64,000 nucleotides of DNA from positions 50,585,345-50,649,344 of the forward strand of contig NC_030822.1 in the NCBI RefSeq assembly GCF_001704415.2, written 5' to 3'. A program made the translations under genes and the position numbers. How positions within the stretch are numbered: the first letter of the stretch is position 1; every line of letters starts with the position of its first letter. The stretch is from Capra hircus (lineage: Eukaryota > Chordata > Mammalia > Artiodactyla > Bovidae). This document shows, in pieces, positions 44,026 to 57,844 of the stretch. The notes under the pieces were generated by a model, which had not been told where the DNA came from, did not search any database, and saw only the letters and a program-made list of their open reading frames with translations.

Positions 44026-47000
44026 GTACACGCATCCCTTTCTCTAAAGTATGGAGCCAGTCCATCATTTTGAAGTGCTGACCAGAGTCATGGGCAGTAT
44101 AAGACTCTTGTCCACTGACCATCCAAATGTGAAATAAATAATAGATACATAACAAAAAAAGAATCATGTCAGGATGGCTCTTTGAAATTACGATAAAAAT
44201 AGAATCCAGTACAAAAGCAAGTCATTAGTCGTAGCAAATTATTTAGAGAAAGAACATCACAGAAGTGAACTTGTTTTCATTTTAGTTACAATCCGTTGAA
44301 CCAGTGGCTTTACCCTTGGACAGTCTGTGCCGCTCTGTAGAGCTAAAATGCAAGCTCCCAGTTATACATACACCTGGAACCGAAGCAAGTGCAGAGAAAA
44401 CCCTGAAGCTTGCTCCCGGCAGCATTCTTAAAAATAAAAACCCTTCCCTTATTATTGGAAGCTATCACAATTCATCAGCCAAACTTCCAAGGAAAAATCA
44501 GTGAACCTCCTCTGTGAGTTTTATTGTAAATCTTCAGCTGTCAAGCACATGCATTGAAATCTCAAGCACACCATAAATATTCGTCAGTTTTGCTGAAAAC
44601 GTGACTAAGACTTCAGCAGAGATCACACACAGTTTTTAGCAGAAGGAGATGTCAGGCAGGTTTAAGACTGAAGTCCTTAGGGAAAGAGTTCAGAGAGCAG
44701 GAAGGAGGATTCATTTAAATATTTGTATTTATGAAAAATGTCACTAACCTGTTCGGCAGGGACTGGAGGAATTGAGTCGGAAATATTAAGCCAAATCTTG
44801 GTAAACCCGGAAAAAATTAGGTAAAACAAGAATTTATGTCAGTTCTCCCCCACTTGCTGCCAATTATTTCTGATTCCTGAAATGATGTCTGAATCCCCTT
44901 CTCTTAAAACCAAAAATTCAGTTAGTCCTCTGCTAGAGTCAGGTAAGTGTTGAGTTGCAATCAAGTTTTTTTTCCTATTGATTAAGGAAAAGTAAATCTA
45001 AAGATCAGTTTCAGGATTGCGTAGAGAGGTTCTTTTCCTGAAAAACTAGACCTTTTTCTGCGCCCCCCCCCACTCCCACCCCTTAAAAAAAAAGTAGATT
45101 CAGATGGAAATGCCAGTTACTTAGAGCTGAAACCTTGGTCCTTTCTGATCAGAATCACTTTGCACTGAAAACACAAAAGAAACTACCCCCTTCTACCTTT
45201 GTACCCAAAAAAAGAGAACTGTATAATGTTACAGAATTAGCATCCACCAGCATGATTTTAAAACTACAAACAAAGCTGCTGCCTCCAACATTTAAAAGAA
45301 GCTGGTTCACTACTAAAGGCTTTTTTTGTCTCTCTGGTTTTGAACAATTGCCACTGATAGACTCTACTCTGTATTTTCACAGGTATGCATGAAGTATTTA
45401 AAGAAATGCTCTCAAAATTTTCTAGGTTTTATTCCTGCTACTTTGATTCACCCCAGGGCAGAGGATTAGGCCAGGGAATAGGTAAGCAGCGTGAGGCATG
45501 ATCTTTCACAAGGGAAAAATCAAAGGCTCTGAAAACCTCCAGAGATGCCTAGTGAGGGTCCTCGGAGGGTGTCGGGGAGATAGAACCCCTCCTGATGAAA
45601 TTTTGTTCTAGGTATTTAAACATCATGAACAAGGCTGAAACCATTTCCAGTTCTGTCGATGCAGAATGAGAAACATTGGCTAAGGCAGAAATGAAGTTTA
45701 TTATCCAAAATTATTAAAGTGAGACTTGTTTTTTTAAAAAAGGAAATCATTTGAATGTAGCAGGGAAAAACTCTCTGTAAATTAATAGGAATTTAAAATT
45801 GCTCCAAATTTATCTCTGACCAGACATTTAAATGCCAACTGTGTCAAAAGACATAACTCCAGTTTTCAGTACGTTGTCCTAAAATGGACAAGAGATTTGG
45901 GGAACTGATTTTTCAGTCTAAATCAGTCAATATATATTTTTTCCAATATCCTGTGGTAATTCAGTAGGGTTTTTACCCTACTCTCCATATATAATTACTT
46001 TCAGATGTGTCAAATGTCTATCTAGCTTTCTCCAAAAGGCACATATTTATAGAACAGAAAGTCTGACTTTGGGGGTGTCTCTTCCCAGTAAAATTAACTC
46101 AAATCCAAGACTCACCTTGAAAAGCATTTTCCTTGCCCAGTCTTTATTAAGGTGTTAGTCCTGCAGTCAATCTAAATGTCATGAAGCAAAATAGTTGATT
46201 CTACGTTAGCAACTCCTAGTGGCATAACTGTTTTGGTCTTCTCTCTTCGTGCACTCAGGGGCATTTGTGTTTAGCCTTTTGATCCATATTAAATGCTTCG
46301 TCCTTCTTGAGGCAGGACCGCTCCTGGGTTTAACCAGATACAGAAGATGGCAGTATGCATGGCTCAGAGTGGCTGGCTCTGGGTGTGAGCAAGTCAGGTG
46401 CCTGAGAGCAGACGGGGCTGATATATCACTGGTTGGGCTGGAGAGCCAGTCAGTGAGTGTGTATTTCAAGTGTACACTCAGTGGTCACAGAAGGGGAAAA
46501 AAATGACAAAAATCTCTTTTTACGCCTGTCGGCAGGGGGACTTATTTTGTTGAAGGGGTGAAGTGAGCCAAGATTCAACAAGATTTAGACCTAAGGTGGT
46601 GTGGGCGTGGCTTGGAGCCAGTAACCCAAGACACTTTGTTTTTTACAAAGAAGGCATAGATGGATGCTGCTTTTTAAGCAGGAGGAAAGACAGTTCAAAC
46701 AAAACACAAAACAAAACATCTAATTTCCTAAAAACAGAGTCAGCCCTATATGCTGACTGTTTTTGTTTCGTTTTCTTAAGTTTCTTACACCTTTTGTGAA
46801 AGAAAATGGTGCAGTGAGAAGTGTGGCAGGCTGCAAGCCTCGAGCTGTGAGCTCCTTCAGCCTCAGCCTCACTGCTGGGGCTGCGGGACACCCTGCCAGT
46901 GACTGGGCCACGTGGTAGGGCGACGGCCTCATCACTTTGCACCCAAAGCAGGACTCTTCTAATGGGCAATTTTGCTCGAGAGAACCTAGGTGAGGTGACA

Positions 47001-47118
47001 GACAATATCAAGTCTTCAACTGAGGCAGCTCTATTATGCCGAAATCAGGGTCTAATTGGGAAAACCCTGTACTTGCGTACACAACTTTATGTATTAGGAT
47101 TTTATATATAAATAACTG

Positions 47119-47312
47119 GGCTTCCCTGGTGGCTCAGATGGTAAAGAATCTGCCTGCAGTACGGGAGACCTAGGTTCAATCCTTGGGTCAGGAACATCCT
47201 CTGTAGAAGGGAATGGCTTCCCACTCCAGTATTTTTGCCTGGAAAATTCCATGGACAGAGGAGCCTGGTGGTCTAGTGTCCATGGGATCCCAAAGAGTCA
47301 GACATGACTGAG
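47119..47312 (+). mobile_element. Bov-tA/BovA SINE
   Basis: It begins gggcttccctggtggctcag and ends near gagtcagacatgactgagaa. Confidence 0.85.
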
Positions 47313-47333
47313 AAACAAGAATTCATATACATC

Positions 47334-47420
47334 TATCCATCCATATATATATCACACACATATACATATATGTACATATATGTACACACATGTACACATA
47401 TGTATACACACACACACACA
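47334..47420 (+). repeat. AT/CA simple repeat
   Basis: Mixed CATATA, TACATATG and CACA units, directly after the tail of the SINE at 47119-47312. Confidence 0.8.
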
Positions 47421-48899
47421 GGTTGAAATGCCCAAATTACTGGGACAGATGGCAGAAGAAGGAATTAAAAGTCTCAGAAGAACGAACGTGTTGGACGTCC
47501 ACAGGCATAGAATTCCAGGTAAAATAGCATCTGACTAGAGAACCTACTTTATGAGAAAAGGGATGTGACAGTGTGCGCCCAAAATTACAGCAGGAGCCAC
47601 AGGTTGGAGCAGCGCCCCAAGAGGAGGACCCACGGGTCCAGGTACCAAGGTGCGGAAGCAGGAGTAGCCCCACTTGTGACCACTCCCAAGGATTCTTGGC
47701 TCCCAACGCCTCATCTCTAGGTTGCGCGGAGCTTGACATCCTGGTTCCCAAGAGGGCATACTCTCACCAGAAGACAGGACAAGAGTCCTGCTGAACTGCA
47801 AGCTGTGGCTGCGATGCTGTCTGGGTATTCTGGGTTCCCTGTGACAGACACTAGCAGGAGAGATGAGCCATCATCCCATCAGGAATCCCTGACTTTGATG
47901 AGCAGGAGGAGGTGGGGCTGCTGTTGAATGACAGGTCCAAGGGGTAAGGTGTGTGGAACTCAGGTGATACCTTATGGCAGCTCTGGATACTCCCTTAGCT
48001 GCTTGTGACTGTGATGGACAAGCACAGCAACCTAAGCCTGAGCAGCATATGGGTACCAGGGATTCAGACTCCTCAGGAATTAGAGTTTGGGAGAAACCAC
48101 AAGGGAAACCACTGAGACCTGCAGAGGGGATAGAATGGATGGTGGAAGAGGGAGGTGATGGGTTCTGGTCATGGGCCGGAAACCCACTGCAGGGGCCAGA
48201 GTTCACTCCTCTGATCTCCTCTCTCTGAGGTTCCCCTCAGGAAGAGAAGTCCACCAGAGCCCTGGGAGAGCTGGCCCTGACCATGGAAGGAGAACTGCAC
48301 CTACACACGGCATGGGGTGGACCATGGTCTGTACAGATGTGCACCACTCAGATCCACCTTACAGAAAAGGATGCTCTGAAGCCACAGAGTGTGGTTAGCT
48401 GACAGCTTCCAATGGCTGGCTCCTCTGGTGTCTGCATCCGTGCTCAAGCTCAGGTTATGTTCTGGTGTTCCTCCATCCATGACTGAGAAAAGCTTTGGTA
48501 TAAAGGACCTGGGTGAGACTCATAGGCACTCTTTGCTCCAGAGCATCGTATCGGGCTTGGAGACCGTGTCAGGTCCACGGCACAGTGTGATGCCCTCTGC
48601 TGCTGCATGCTTCTTTCCCACTTTTCCTTCATGGGTGTAATTCCCCAAGAAGCCTTCTGCACTCCTCCCTGCACTTTAGCATCTGCTTCCCAGACAGCTG
48701 AATCTGTGACACTGATGCCTTGGATAAATCTACCAGCCCTCTGCAACTGATCATTCTGCAGTCTCCATATGCCATGGAGATTCCACATATTTCTGCAGTG
48801 CATTTGTTTCTACTACTTATCCATCGATGGATTAATGTTCAGCCTCCTAGATCTAGCTTGACAAAGTGATTACGTCTAAGGTTATTCGTTTATACGGTT

Positions 48900-49038
48900 G
48901 GGTCGGGTCTTAGTTGTGGCACGTGGGCTTAGTTGCTCCTTGGCATGTGGGAATCTTAGTTCCCTGACCAGGGATTGAACCTGCATCCCCCGCATTACAA
49001 GGCAGAGTCTTAACCACTGGACCAGCAGGGAAGTCTCT
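48900..49038 (-). mobile_element. CHR-2-like SINE, antisense
   Basis: It contains tagttccctgaccagggatt, gaacctgcatcccccgcatt and aaccactggaccagcaggga. Confidence 0.75.
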
Positions 49039-49481
49039 TCAACTAATGTTCTGCTTAACGTTCTCCCTGAAAATGGTGGTTAGTCACAGCAGAGTCCTTG
49101 AAACGGAGGAGCTGATTCATGAGCAATTATGCTCGTGACAACCTCCTAGATAGTAGAGACGTTCACAATGGAAAGTTCTCAAGAGCGCCGCACCTTGAAG
49201 TTTGTTTCTCTTACTGTCTTGGAATCTTTGTTCTTATACACCTGGGTTAACTTTCATAAAATTGGTTCTCATGCAGTCTGTTAGTTTTTCCACCTTAAGA
49301 GCAAAACGTTTTAAAACCTGTCATATTTCTAAAATTTTTCATATTTAGTAGTATCATGGTAATCATTTTGTAACAGTAAGCTGGAAGCATCAGGAGTTTA
49401 AATTGTAGCACAGATGCTCTAGAACCTGTCTTTTTAAAGAATTAATATTATTTACCTCCAAGTAATTTTCTTTTTTTGGTG

Positions 49482-49690
49482 GGAAGTTTTTTGGTGGCTT
49501 AGCAGCAAATAATCCATCTGCCAAGCAGGAGACTTGTATTCGATCCCTGGGTCAGGAAGATCCCCGGGAGAAGTAAATGCAACTCATTCCAGTATTCTTG
49601 CCTGGGCAATCCCATGGACAAAGGAGCCTGGCAGGCTACAGTCTCTGGGGTTGCAAAACAGTCGGACACCATTTAGTGACTAAACAATAA
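49482..49690 (+). mobile_element. Bov-tA/BovA SINE
   Basis: It contains tcgatccctgggtcaggaag, cagtattcttgcctgggcaa and aggagcctggcaggctacag. Confidence 0.8.
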
Positions 49691-50526
49691 CATTTTTCTT
49701 TTTGTGCTGATCTTAGTCTAGACACTGAACTCTTAATTATGAGAAAAAAGGCACTGACTCTTGGAAGATCACATGGAATGACATTAATGTTTATTAGCTA
49801 ACTAGCAAGACTTTCTAGATCTAAGATCTCAATAATAAAAGATGTTCAGCTCTGAAACTTAAACAAGGACTCAGATATTTTCTGAAAATAACTCTAGAAT
49901 TTATCTCTAGGCAAGGGGTTTGTAATATCTAATTCTAAGTAGACCAACATAACCAAGAAAACCCCCACAACCAGTCAGTCTAGCACATTAGCAATAAAGT
50001 TGCAAAGGGATTGGGGGAAGACACTTTGTATTCCCTATTCACCAAGTAGTTCTTCTTAGAATTTCACTGGTTGGAAAGAAGCAGTTCTGATTAAAGCTTA
50101 CTGCAGACAATAAACGGAGGGTTTTAGGGCTATTTGTCTATCACTTTTCAAGGGCACTCGGCTGAAACAAATGCTGGCACATTGTTAAGGATGAATAGTA
50201 CATATACCATCTCCAGTAGAAGTGAAATCTCACTCACCAGTGATTTAACAATTGCAGATTCCAAGGAAAGATAGCTCCTAAGACAGACAATTTGTATGGC
50301 TCATGCAAATCCTTTGTGTGTTGAATTCAAGTGGCTAGATCTGCGTGCCTAATTGGGAAGAATCCCATCTTGATTGCCCTAACCAGGAATTACTATCAAG
50401 CCCAAGATCAGTAAAATCGTTGACTTTGCAGGATGTGACAAGCAATAAAATCAGAAGAAAAAAAAATGTTCTTTTATGTAACTCCAGTGGAGAACAATTT
50501 GGTGACATCCACCAAAAGTACTCTGG

Positions 50527-50720
50527 GGGTTTCCCTCGTAGCTCAGTCGTTAAAGAGTCTGACTGCAATGCAAGAGACCTGGGTTTGATCCCTGGGTCGG
50601 GAAGATCTCCTGGAGAAGGAAATGGCAACCCACTCCAGTATCCTGGCCTGGAGAATTCCATGGGCTCTACAGTCCACGGGGTCACAAAGAGTTGGATAGA
50701 CTGAGCAACTTTCACTTTTT
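50527..50720 (+). mobile_element. Bov-tA/BovA SINE
   Basis: It contains tttccctcgtagctcagtcg, gggtcgggaagatctcctgg and ggcctggagaattccatggg. A segment near 50670 is deleted relative to other copies. Confidence 0.8.
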
Positions 50721-50835
50721 CACTTTCTGACCTTTGATTTAGCAATCCCACTTCTGGGAATGTATTCTAGTTTTATTTCGAACATGTAAAAGAATGTATC
50801 CTTTTTACTGCAGCAAACTGAAAAAAGTAGAAAAG

Positions 50836-50862
50836 AGAGAGAGGGAGGGAGGGAGATTGGGA
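50836..50862 (+). repeat. GA-rich purine tract
   Basis: A run of gaga and ggga units on one strand. Confidence 0.65.
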
Positions 50863-50907
50863 GAGTAAAGAAAGACTGAAATGTCTATCAATAAGGTATT
50901 GATCAGG

Positions 50908-51045
50908 GACTTCCTTAGCGGTCCAGTAGTTAGTTAAGACTTAGTGCTTCCAAAGCAAGGGGTGAGGGTTCGATCTCTGGTTGGGGAACTGAGGTCCCGC
51001 ATGCTACATGGCACACTCAAAAATTGTAAAAATAAGGTGTGGTCA
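50908..51045 (+). mobile_element. CHR-2-like SINE
   Basis: It begins gggacttccttagcggtcc and contains gggttcgatctctggttgg and gtcccgcatgctacatggc. Confidence 0.7.
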
Positions 51046-51086
51046 AATAAATTATAAATCACATCTAAAATAGAATACTGTATGTG

Positions 51087-51199
51087 TTCTATGCTCAGTC
51101 ACTCTGTCCTTTCCGACTCTTTGCGACTCCATGGACTGCAGCCCACCAGGCTCCTCTGTTCATGGGATTTTTCAGGGAAGAAGACTGGAGTGGGTTGAT
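51087..51199 (-). mobile_element. Bov-tA/BovA SINE, antisense, partial
   Basis: It contains catggactgcagcccaccag and ctcctctgttcatgggattt, cut off after gactggagtgggttg. Confidence 0.75.
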
Positions 51200-52431
51200 G
51201 ATATACTATAAACAAAGCACAAGGTCATTTTGTATATGGTGTTACAGAGAGATTTCTAAGGTAGATTTTAAGTGAAAAAAAAAACAAGGTGCATGATGGT
51301 ATATGCTAACTTTGCTGGATAAAAAGGGATCAATAGAATTTACATTCTCATTTGACATTATTTGTGTTAACTCTGCAAAGACACATAAGAAACTAATAAA
51401 AGATGGAGAACGGGGTTAGAGTGGCATTTTCCAATGTATGCTTTCTTTGTATTGTTTGACTTTTGAATCGTGAATGTTTTCTATTTAAAAATGAAATATA
51501 AATGACTTTTAACAGATGTATTTTTGTAAACATTGAAATATACACCAAACAAAATTTTAACACAAGCAAAGCTATTCATGATGTCCTAGTTGTATTCTCT
51601 AATAGTGGAATAAAGCTTATATCTGCTCTCAAATGTATCAGGTAGTTCAGAAAAATTTTTTTCCTCTTTAGCCTATATTCTTTAATGTCTGCCTCCTCTG
51701 ATTCTCATTCTTATTTATTTAACACCTTAGTTGTGTTACTTATAGTGACTTAAGAAGCATTCAAGGATGAAGAGTCTGTGAAAGACTTGGTAAACTGAAA
51801 TTGTGTTGCAATTTTGGGGCATATTTAGATCTCACAGATCATAATAAACTGCCTCCTCTACTTTGTAAAAAATATTTATATTCCTCACAAGGCTTTGTCT
51901 TTAATTTTAGAGAGGAACAACAGCAGTGACAGCCTCTTCCTTTACCGTAACAAAACATCTGATACAAACTCCATCAGATTACTGTTTCTCCCCTTCCCCC
52001 CACACCCACAAACATCAAGTTTAAGTTCCTTTGAACACAGATGTCTCCTTAATAAAAGTCAAAGTCAAAACTGAGTGACTTGTTTCACCTTGGGCTGTTC
52101 ACTGAAGCAGTTTTAAGGCTCTAGAATGTCCTCAGCTTGAAAAGCAAATTATCAGTGTCCAGCATCATATTGTGGGTTCATTTATCCTTGTCAATAGCAC
52201 CCATGACGAGCGTTCACTGTGGCTCCTCCCAGAAGAGCAAAAGAGGCCAACAGGGACATGCCAATCACAGGGTCACAATTCTGCAAGGGGCGTGAGGACA
52301 AGCTCCAATTTGGATTTAGAGCCACCAGCCACATCAGTGATTTTTTATATAGAGCAACTCAATTTAGTAAATGAATATTGAGGGCTATCTCATTTTAGTG
52401 TGTTAGTGAAACATAAAGATTAACAATAACG

Positions 52432-52448
52432 GTGTGTGTGTGTGTGTA
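52432..52448 (+). repeat. Short (GT)n run
   Basis: About eight GT units. Confidence 0.75.
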
Positions 52449-52499
52449 GGGTTACGAAGGAGAACTTCAGTAGCAAGTACTGTAGTACAGCTGTCAACT

Positions 52500-52710
52500 G
52501 CAGCCAAATCTCTGGGGTTTGAATCCTGGCTCTAGTGTCATTTATCTACGGTGTAACTTTTGGCAAGTTACTCAGCCTCTCTGTGCCTCATGATTAAGAA
52601 GATGGAGATAAATAATAGTGCTGAACCATAGGGATGTCATCAACACCAAAAGGCTTTAACACAGGTAGAGCACCTAGTTTGGGCCCTGGTTGATAAGAAG
52701 TGCTCATTGT
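52500..52710 (+). mobile_element. MIR SINE
   Basis: It shows ggggtttgaatcctggctc, gcaagttactcagcctctct and ggtagagcacctagtttggg, the MIR order. Confidence 0.65.
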
Positions 52711-52817
52711 TAGTGTTTAGAAGAAATATGAGGATGAAAATTATAAGCCTGGATCCCTGGCACTGATTAACATAACCAAGAACTCTCTCTGCTTTTGTCT
52801 CATCTTCCTCTTGGATT

Positions 52818-52945
52818 TGGAGAAGGCAATGGCACCCCACTCCAGTACTCTTGCCTGGAAAATCCCATGGATGCAGGAGCCTGGTAGGCTGCAGTCCATG
52901 GGGTTGCAAAGAGTTGGACATGACTGAAGCGACTTAGCAGCAGCA
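52818..52945 (+). mobile_element. BovA-type SINE, partial
   Basis: It contains ggagaaggcaatggcacccc, actccagtactcttgcctgg and catgactgaagcgacttagc, followed by an AGC triplet run. Confidence 0.8.
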
Positions 52946-54239
52946 GCAGCCTCTTGGATTATGAGTTTGTTACTCCTCTCTTGATATATGTGCCTTAAAA
53001 TAGAACACAAACTGCGCAGGGGCCTAAATTACATTGAAGAAGAGCATAAGATGTTCACGTATATTATACTCATAGGTCTAGGCAAATACATGTATTTAAA
53101 TACTTCAATAGATTAAAAAAAAAACCCTAAACATTTTTAGGGTTATTCTCAAATTTTTGAAGGATACAGAAATTCATTATACTTTAAGGAGATATAATAT
53201 GGTATGTTATCCCCTTCATGTATTAACTCAATTCCTAAATCTCAAGTTACATTCAAAACTTAACATTAGATGAAATTATGTTAATATTTATCATGACCTA
53301 TGTTTTTAAAGGCTAGCTGGCTAAATTTGAATCCTGAATTCTAAGTTGGAGAACACAGATAACTTCTTTTCCAGAGAAGAGTTGGAAAGACAAACAGGAC
53401 TTCAAAGGTTAACCTTCTTGTTTTACATGCATTCTAACAACTGTTAGAAGTTACAGTGCTGTTCAGTCCAGTGGGGTAATGGGCGTCTTGACATGTATCT
53501 CCCATGTAAGAACTCGGAGAAGCTCATAATAAATACTAGTTAAATAGAACTTAGCTCAGAGGTTAAAACTACAATTTTTTGAAATTTGAGGTAGAAATAA
53601 TCTTAAACAGATCATGATACTTCTGCATTTCTGAACAACTGAGAAAAAATTTAATAGATACTGTCTTCTAAATATAGTAAAGTATACATAGTACTTGGAC
53701 TTCAATTCTTGGAACAAGGCTCATTCATAACAGATCACTGAGAAATTATTGATAAGCAGATATAGTTCAGTGCCCAAACTCTAATTCTTATACAAAATTA
53801 TTTTCAAAGGAAAGAAGTGTCCTTTGGAACACTGTCACAAAAGCTTAATTCATCTAAATGAGATTCTTATTCAAAAAGGGGGATGCCAAATATCTCAAAG
53901 ATGGGTTTTTATTTATTTATTTTTTGGGTTTTTATTTTTAAAAGAACATGTTAGAAGTATAAAACTTTGCTAACAAAAAAGTAATATTTCCTATGAATTC
54001 TTTGTTTTGCAACTTTAATCTCTAATTTTGACAACAGACTAATTAAATTTCTTAAGCTGATCAGATTCTTACCAACTTAGGCCCAGTTCCCCAGAGGACT
54101 CAACCAGAGCACTATCATCGACTTTTTGATATATAAAAATAAATGTACTTTGACGACACAACTCCAGGGGAAAAAAAAATCAGAACACAAAGAGAAAGTG
54201 GACTTGGATTTTTAATTTTTTTAAAGATTATCTCTCTAT

Positions 54240-57200
54240 ATATATATTAATAAAAAGTGCAAAGAATAGACCTTCATGTTTAAATTATATTCTAAAATAA
54301 AATATATATATTTCCATTAACTGCAGGAGACAACTGGCAAGTAAAGAGCCTGAGAGAGTCCAGTCCCTCTCCATCACTACAGTGGATACATATTCGAAGG
54401 AAGCACCTATGAAAAATAGAGTGTTCACAACACACCTGGTAACACAGAGAGCTTCTGGGTGTTCTTGGAAGCAGTTGGTTTGCATTTGCAATCCAACATG
54501 AAATGAGGGGAAAAGTCAAATTCATCAATGGAAAGGACATTGCTTAGAACAATCTATTATTCTGTATTCTGTTTTATTTGCCCTGGAGCCTAGCACCTCG
54601 CATGGAGCAAGCCACCCTCAACACATGGGCTCCTAAAAGCTGTCACCTGCTGCCTCAAATGGTGACAAGTTACTGGTGTAACAAGTCGTCCCTGTTCATA
54701 ACACTGCTGATTTAGCAACATAGCTGAAACATTTGGTTGAACTGAACTTTCCTTTCTTTTTAAGGAAACAAACTTAAAACATAGCATCATAACATTTGGC
54801 TCTGTTACATACAGCTCCTGTTTTGGGCTTATTTTCACCAAAAGGTCTTAAAGGAACAAGGGTTACATAATATCTGCTTTCTTAGGTATTTACAGTCACT
54901 CTGGCAATAGGTTACAGAAACAATAGAAACTTTCAATAAGAAAAAAAGATACATGACTCTGGACTTTTTTTTTTTTAACGCAATGTGGGATATTTCAACA
55001 ATTCAAATTCAAAAATTTATTTCCACTGTGGTTTCAGCAGCTCCATGCCCACATGAAAAGGATGCCTCAGTTTTGACTTGGTTTTCTTTTATTACCTTTT
55101 TCATAACTGAAAAGAATTTCTATTTTAGAAAAGGCATGTTCTATACACTGTGTCTGTAGCAACATTATCTGTAATACTGGCTATGACAGAACTTTGCTTC
55201 ATAAATGTCAATGATATGCTCTCGCTGAATCTGGATGAAGTTAACATTGAAACACAGATAAGCTACAATCAATTATGCATAACTTGTTGACTCAGAAATC
55301 CATGGTCTCTCTTCTCCTTCTTTTTGGCCTGTTATAAAAATAATTTTGGTTACAAGTGTCTACACAGCACCAATTTTATTTCAAGAGCAGCATCTTTACT
55401 CAGCTACCCAAATAAGTCTACATGTATGCATGCTCAAACAGCTTTTCTCATTTACTTCTGTTCTGTAACTCTAAAAGAGTGATAATTGCATTAGATCTTG
55501 TCTCAATCAAAAATCATTTAGCAATTATTAGAACCATCAATTACTATGTCCCCCAAATACCCACGGCCATTGAGTTAAATGAGAAGTTCCCTTGACATGC
55601 AACTGTGTAATTGGAGAATTACGCCTGCAGCTGATGGGCACTGTGTTCTGTAACAGCAGAAGGAACAAGTCTCTAATAGTAAAAAAGCATTTTCATAAAA
55701 CTTTGTCATATATAAAATATCTTATTAATTGTTACTATTTCACTGATGATTAAAGCGTAACACAGGTGTTCGCTCTGCTTTTTGCTGTGAGACAGTCGTG
55801 GGTCATACAACCTTAAAAAATAAGAGCTCATCTGTTTCCCAGGCTGACAAAAGCGATGGGCTCATTACACTGTTTCTCTCTCATACTCATTTGCACTCAC
55901 ACGCACGTACACAAAGCACCCACAGTTTTAATCGTCATGACACTGTTGCCACACTTTTTCCCACCTCCAAAAATCTGTCAGGAAAATGTGATTGCAAAAT
56001 AATTATTCTTGTCTATACCCCACCTGGATCTCCATTGTTCATTTTTATGATTTTGAAAGATAAAGTTTGCAGCAGCAGGAGAGCTGGCCTCATTCATCTT
56101 CCTAAACCCTTTGGTTTCCACCTTCAACATTACGGTGAATGTAGATTTGACCCAGCAAGCCTGGGTCAAAGGCTTTACAGATACTGAACCTGAAGTGCAT
56201 TAAAGAGAATAAACACCTGCTATTGTGGCCTAGGATGACTGAAAAAGTAGCAATAATAAACACAACTTTGTATCTGAGAAGGGTTTTACAAGAGTCATCT
56301 AAACATTTCGTGAGAATCTAAGAGTTTGTAGAAGCGATGGAATCGTGTAACAAAGGTCAAAAGGTCAAATGCAATCAGATAACAATTACATTCTTTGAAA
56401 AATACTTCATGTGCACACTTTCTGCCCCAGTGGCACTAAGTCCTTTTCAAGTCTCCCATCGGTAAACATGGTGGATCCAGAAAAACATATATCAAAGAAA
56501 GAGACCACACTGATTAACAAGAGAACAGAAGAACAAGCCAAAAGAGGTCAGAGCAGGTAAGGACTACCTTTTAAAGAGAAGTGCTTTAAATATGATTGTG
56601 CAAAAAACATAACTTGGAGGCAAATCTGAAGTTTTGACACTTATACTTTACTCAGAGATTAGTCAGAGCTGTTCTCCTGTAGGGGCAACTAAGTTGAAAC
56701 ATAAAAGGAATTGTTTAATTATGACATCACAAAATCCCAGGGAAGAACTGGGAATCAAAGATCCCGTTGATGAAAATTTCCCACTTCTAATGCAAGGTGC
56801 GAGAGCAAAGACTTCAAATGATGCCAGGCAGGGAAGTCACGATACACTTTCTCCCATATCCCCTCTACGTTGACTCCCTCACACATACTACCAAGAGTTT
56901 ATTAGGTAACTCTTAGCTCTCCTGGCATGTATATCCACTGCACTATTGAATTCTTCATAAAGTCAGGCCTCCATTCCCAATAAAGTAATGAAAAAGATAG
57001 ATATGAAAAAAATACATTCAAAAAGCAAAAAGCAAAGCACTCTGGGATTTGACCTATTTCATGCCAGTAACGGGTGATCTACTAGGGGAGGAACATTAAG
57101 ACCGGGAAAGTCACACACACAGAGCTGACTGCTCGTGCCTGCGCTTCCAGCAGCCGGTGTCCCCTCACGGACTCTTCTTCCAGACCCTAAGAGAACTAAA

Positions 57201-57844
57201 GGTTCCAACTGAGTACCTGAGATCAGAATCAGGTTGAGAAACGCTTGAAACATGTGAAATTATTTCAAAATGGAGAAATGAAGGAAAAAACTTACCCAGG
57301 TTGAGAAATGAGAAGTTAGGTATGGACAGAATAAAACTATTGGGCAAATGTGCAGACACAAGTCAAAAGGAAAATCTGAACACAAGAAGAAAAGGAGAGA
57401 AGGAGGGGAAAGTGGAGGAACTGAGAGAGACATGCTGGCCCTTCCTGGAAAGACTCCTTATCTCCTGATTTAAGCGCAAGATGCCCTCCTGGGGGGACGC
57501 ACTGCTCACACCAGCATCACAAGTGTACCTAAGTGGTCATGACGACCAAGCGGCAGACAGATCTCCGTGAGCACAGCTAGACGTCAGCATTGCCCAGGCA
57601 TCTCTCATGAGGGTGGGCACAGGGACTGGGGATGTGGCCAATTCTGGTGGCAGAGCCCAAGGAATCAGCGGTAGAAAGTACCAAAAGCAGCCCCGTAACC
57701 CATTTTAGAGGGAAATATACAAAACCCCCCAAAACCTAAACAAAACAAAACTAAACAAAACAACCTTCTCCCTCCTGAAGAAAACCTCATGGAACAAATG
57801 CCCTGCAAGTCCTAATGTGTGTGTTCTCACAAGGCTGGCAGAGG
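54240..57844 (-). other. TBCEL: Probable TBCEL 3' untranslated region
   Basis: Downstream of the TBCEL stop there is about 3.6 kb of AT-rich sequence with no SINE or LINE that I recognise, unlike the repeat-dense DNA on both sides. This fits a long 3' UTR. Possible polyadenylation signals (AATAAA on the minus strand) occur near 55088, 55374 and 54573, and the left limit is a guess. No convincing open reading frame is present here. Confidence 0.45.

Larger units (their letters stand above)
43353..54239. other. TECTA upstream region between TECTA and TBCEL
   Basis: This region should contain the TECTA promoter and leader exon, neither of which I could place. It holds SINEs at 43829-44025, 47119-47312, 48900-49038, 49482-49690, 50527-50720, 50908-51045, 51087-51199 and 52818-52945, a MIR (52500-52710), microsatellite-like tracts (47334-47420) and an unexplained GC-richer block (47430-48840). 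44050-46900 and 53000-54200 are AT-rich with no recognised feature. Confidence 0.6.

Noticed and set aside
46206..46506. Overlapping frames on both strands upstream of TECTA, considered as a leader exon
   Set aside because: No matching donor or promoter pattern could be argued, and codon-like structure is absent.
57168..57359. Minus-strand frame near the TBCEL 3' region
   Set aside because: It is short, has no family resemblance, and lies downstream of the TBCEL stop codon, where a 3' UTR is expected.
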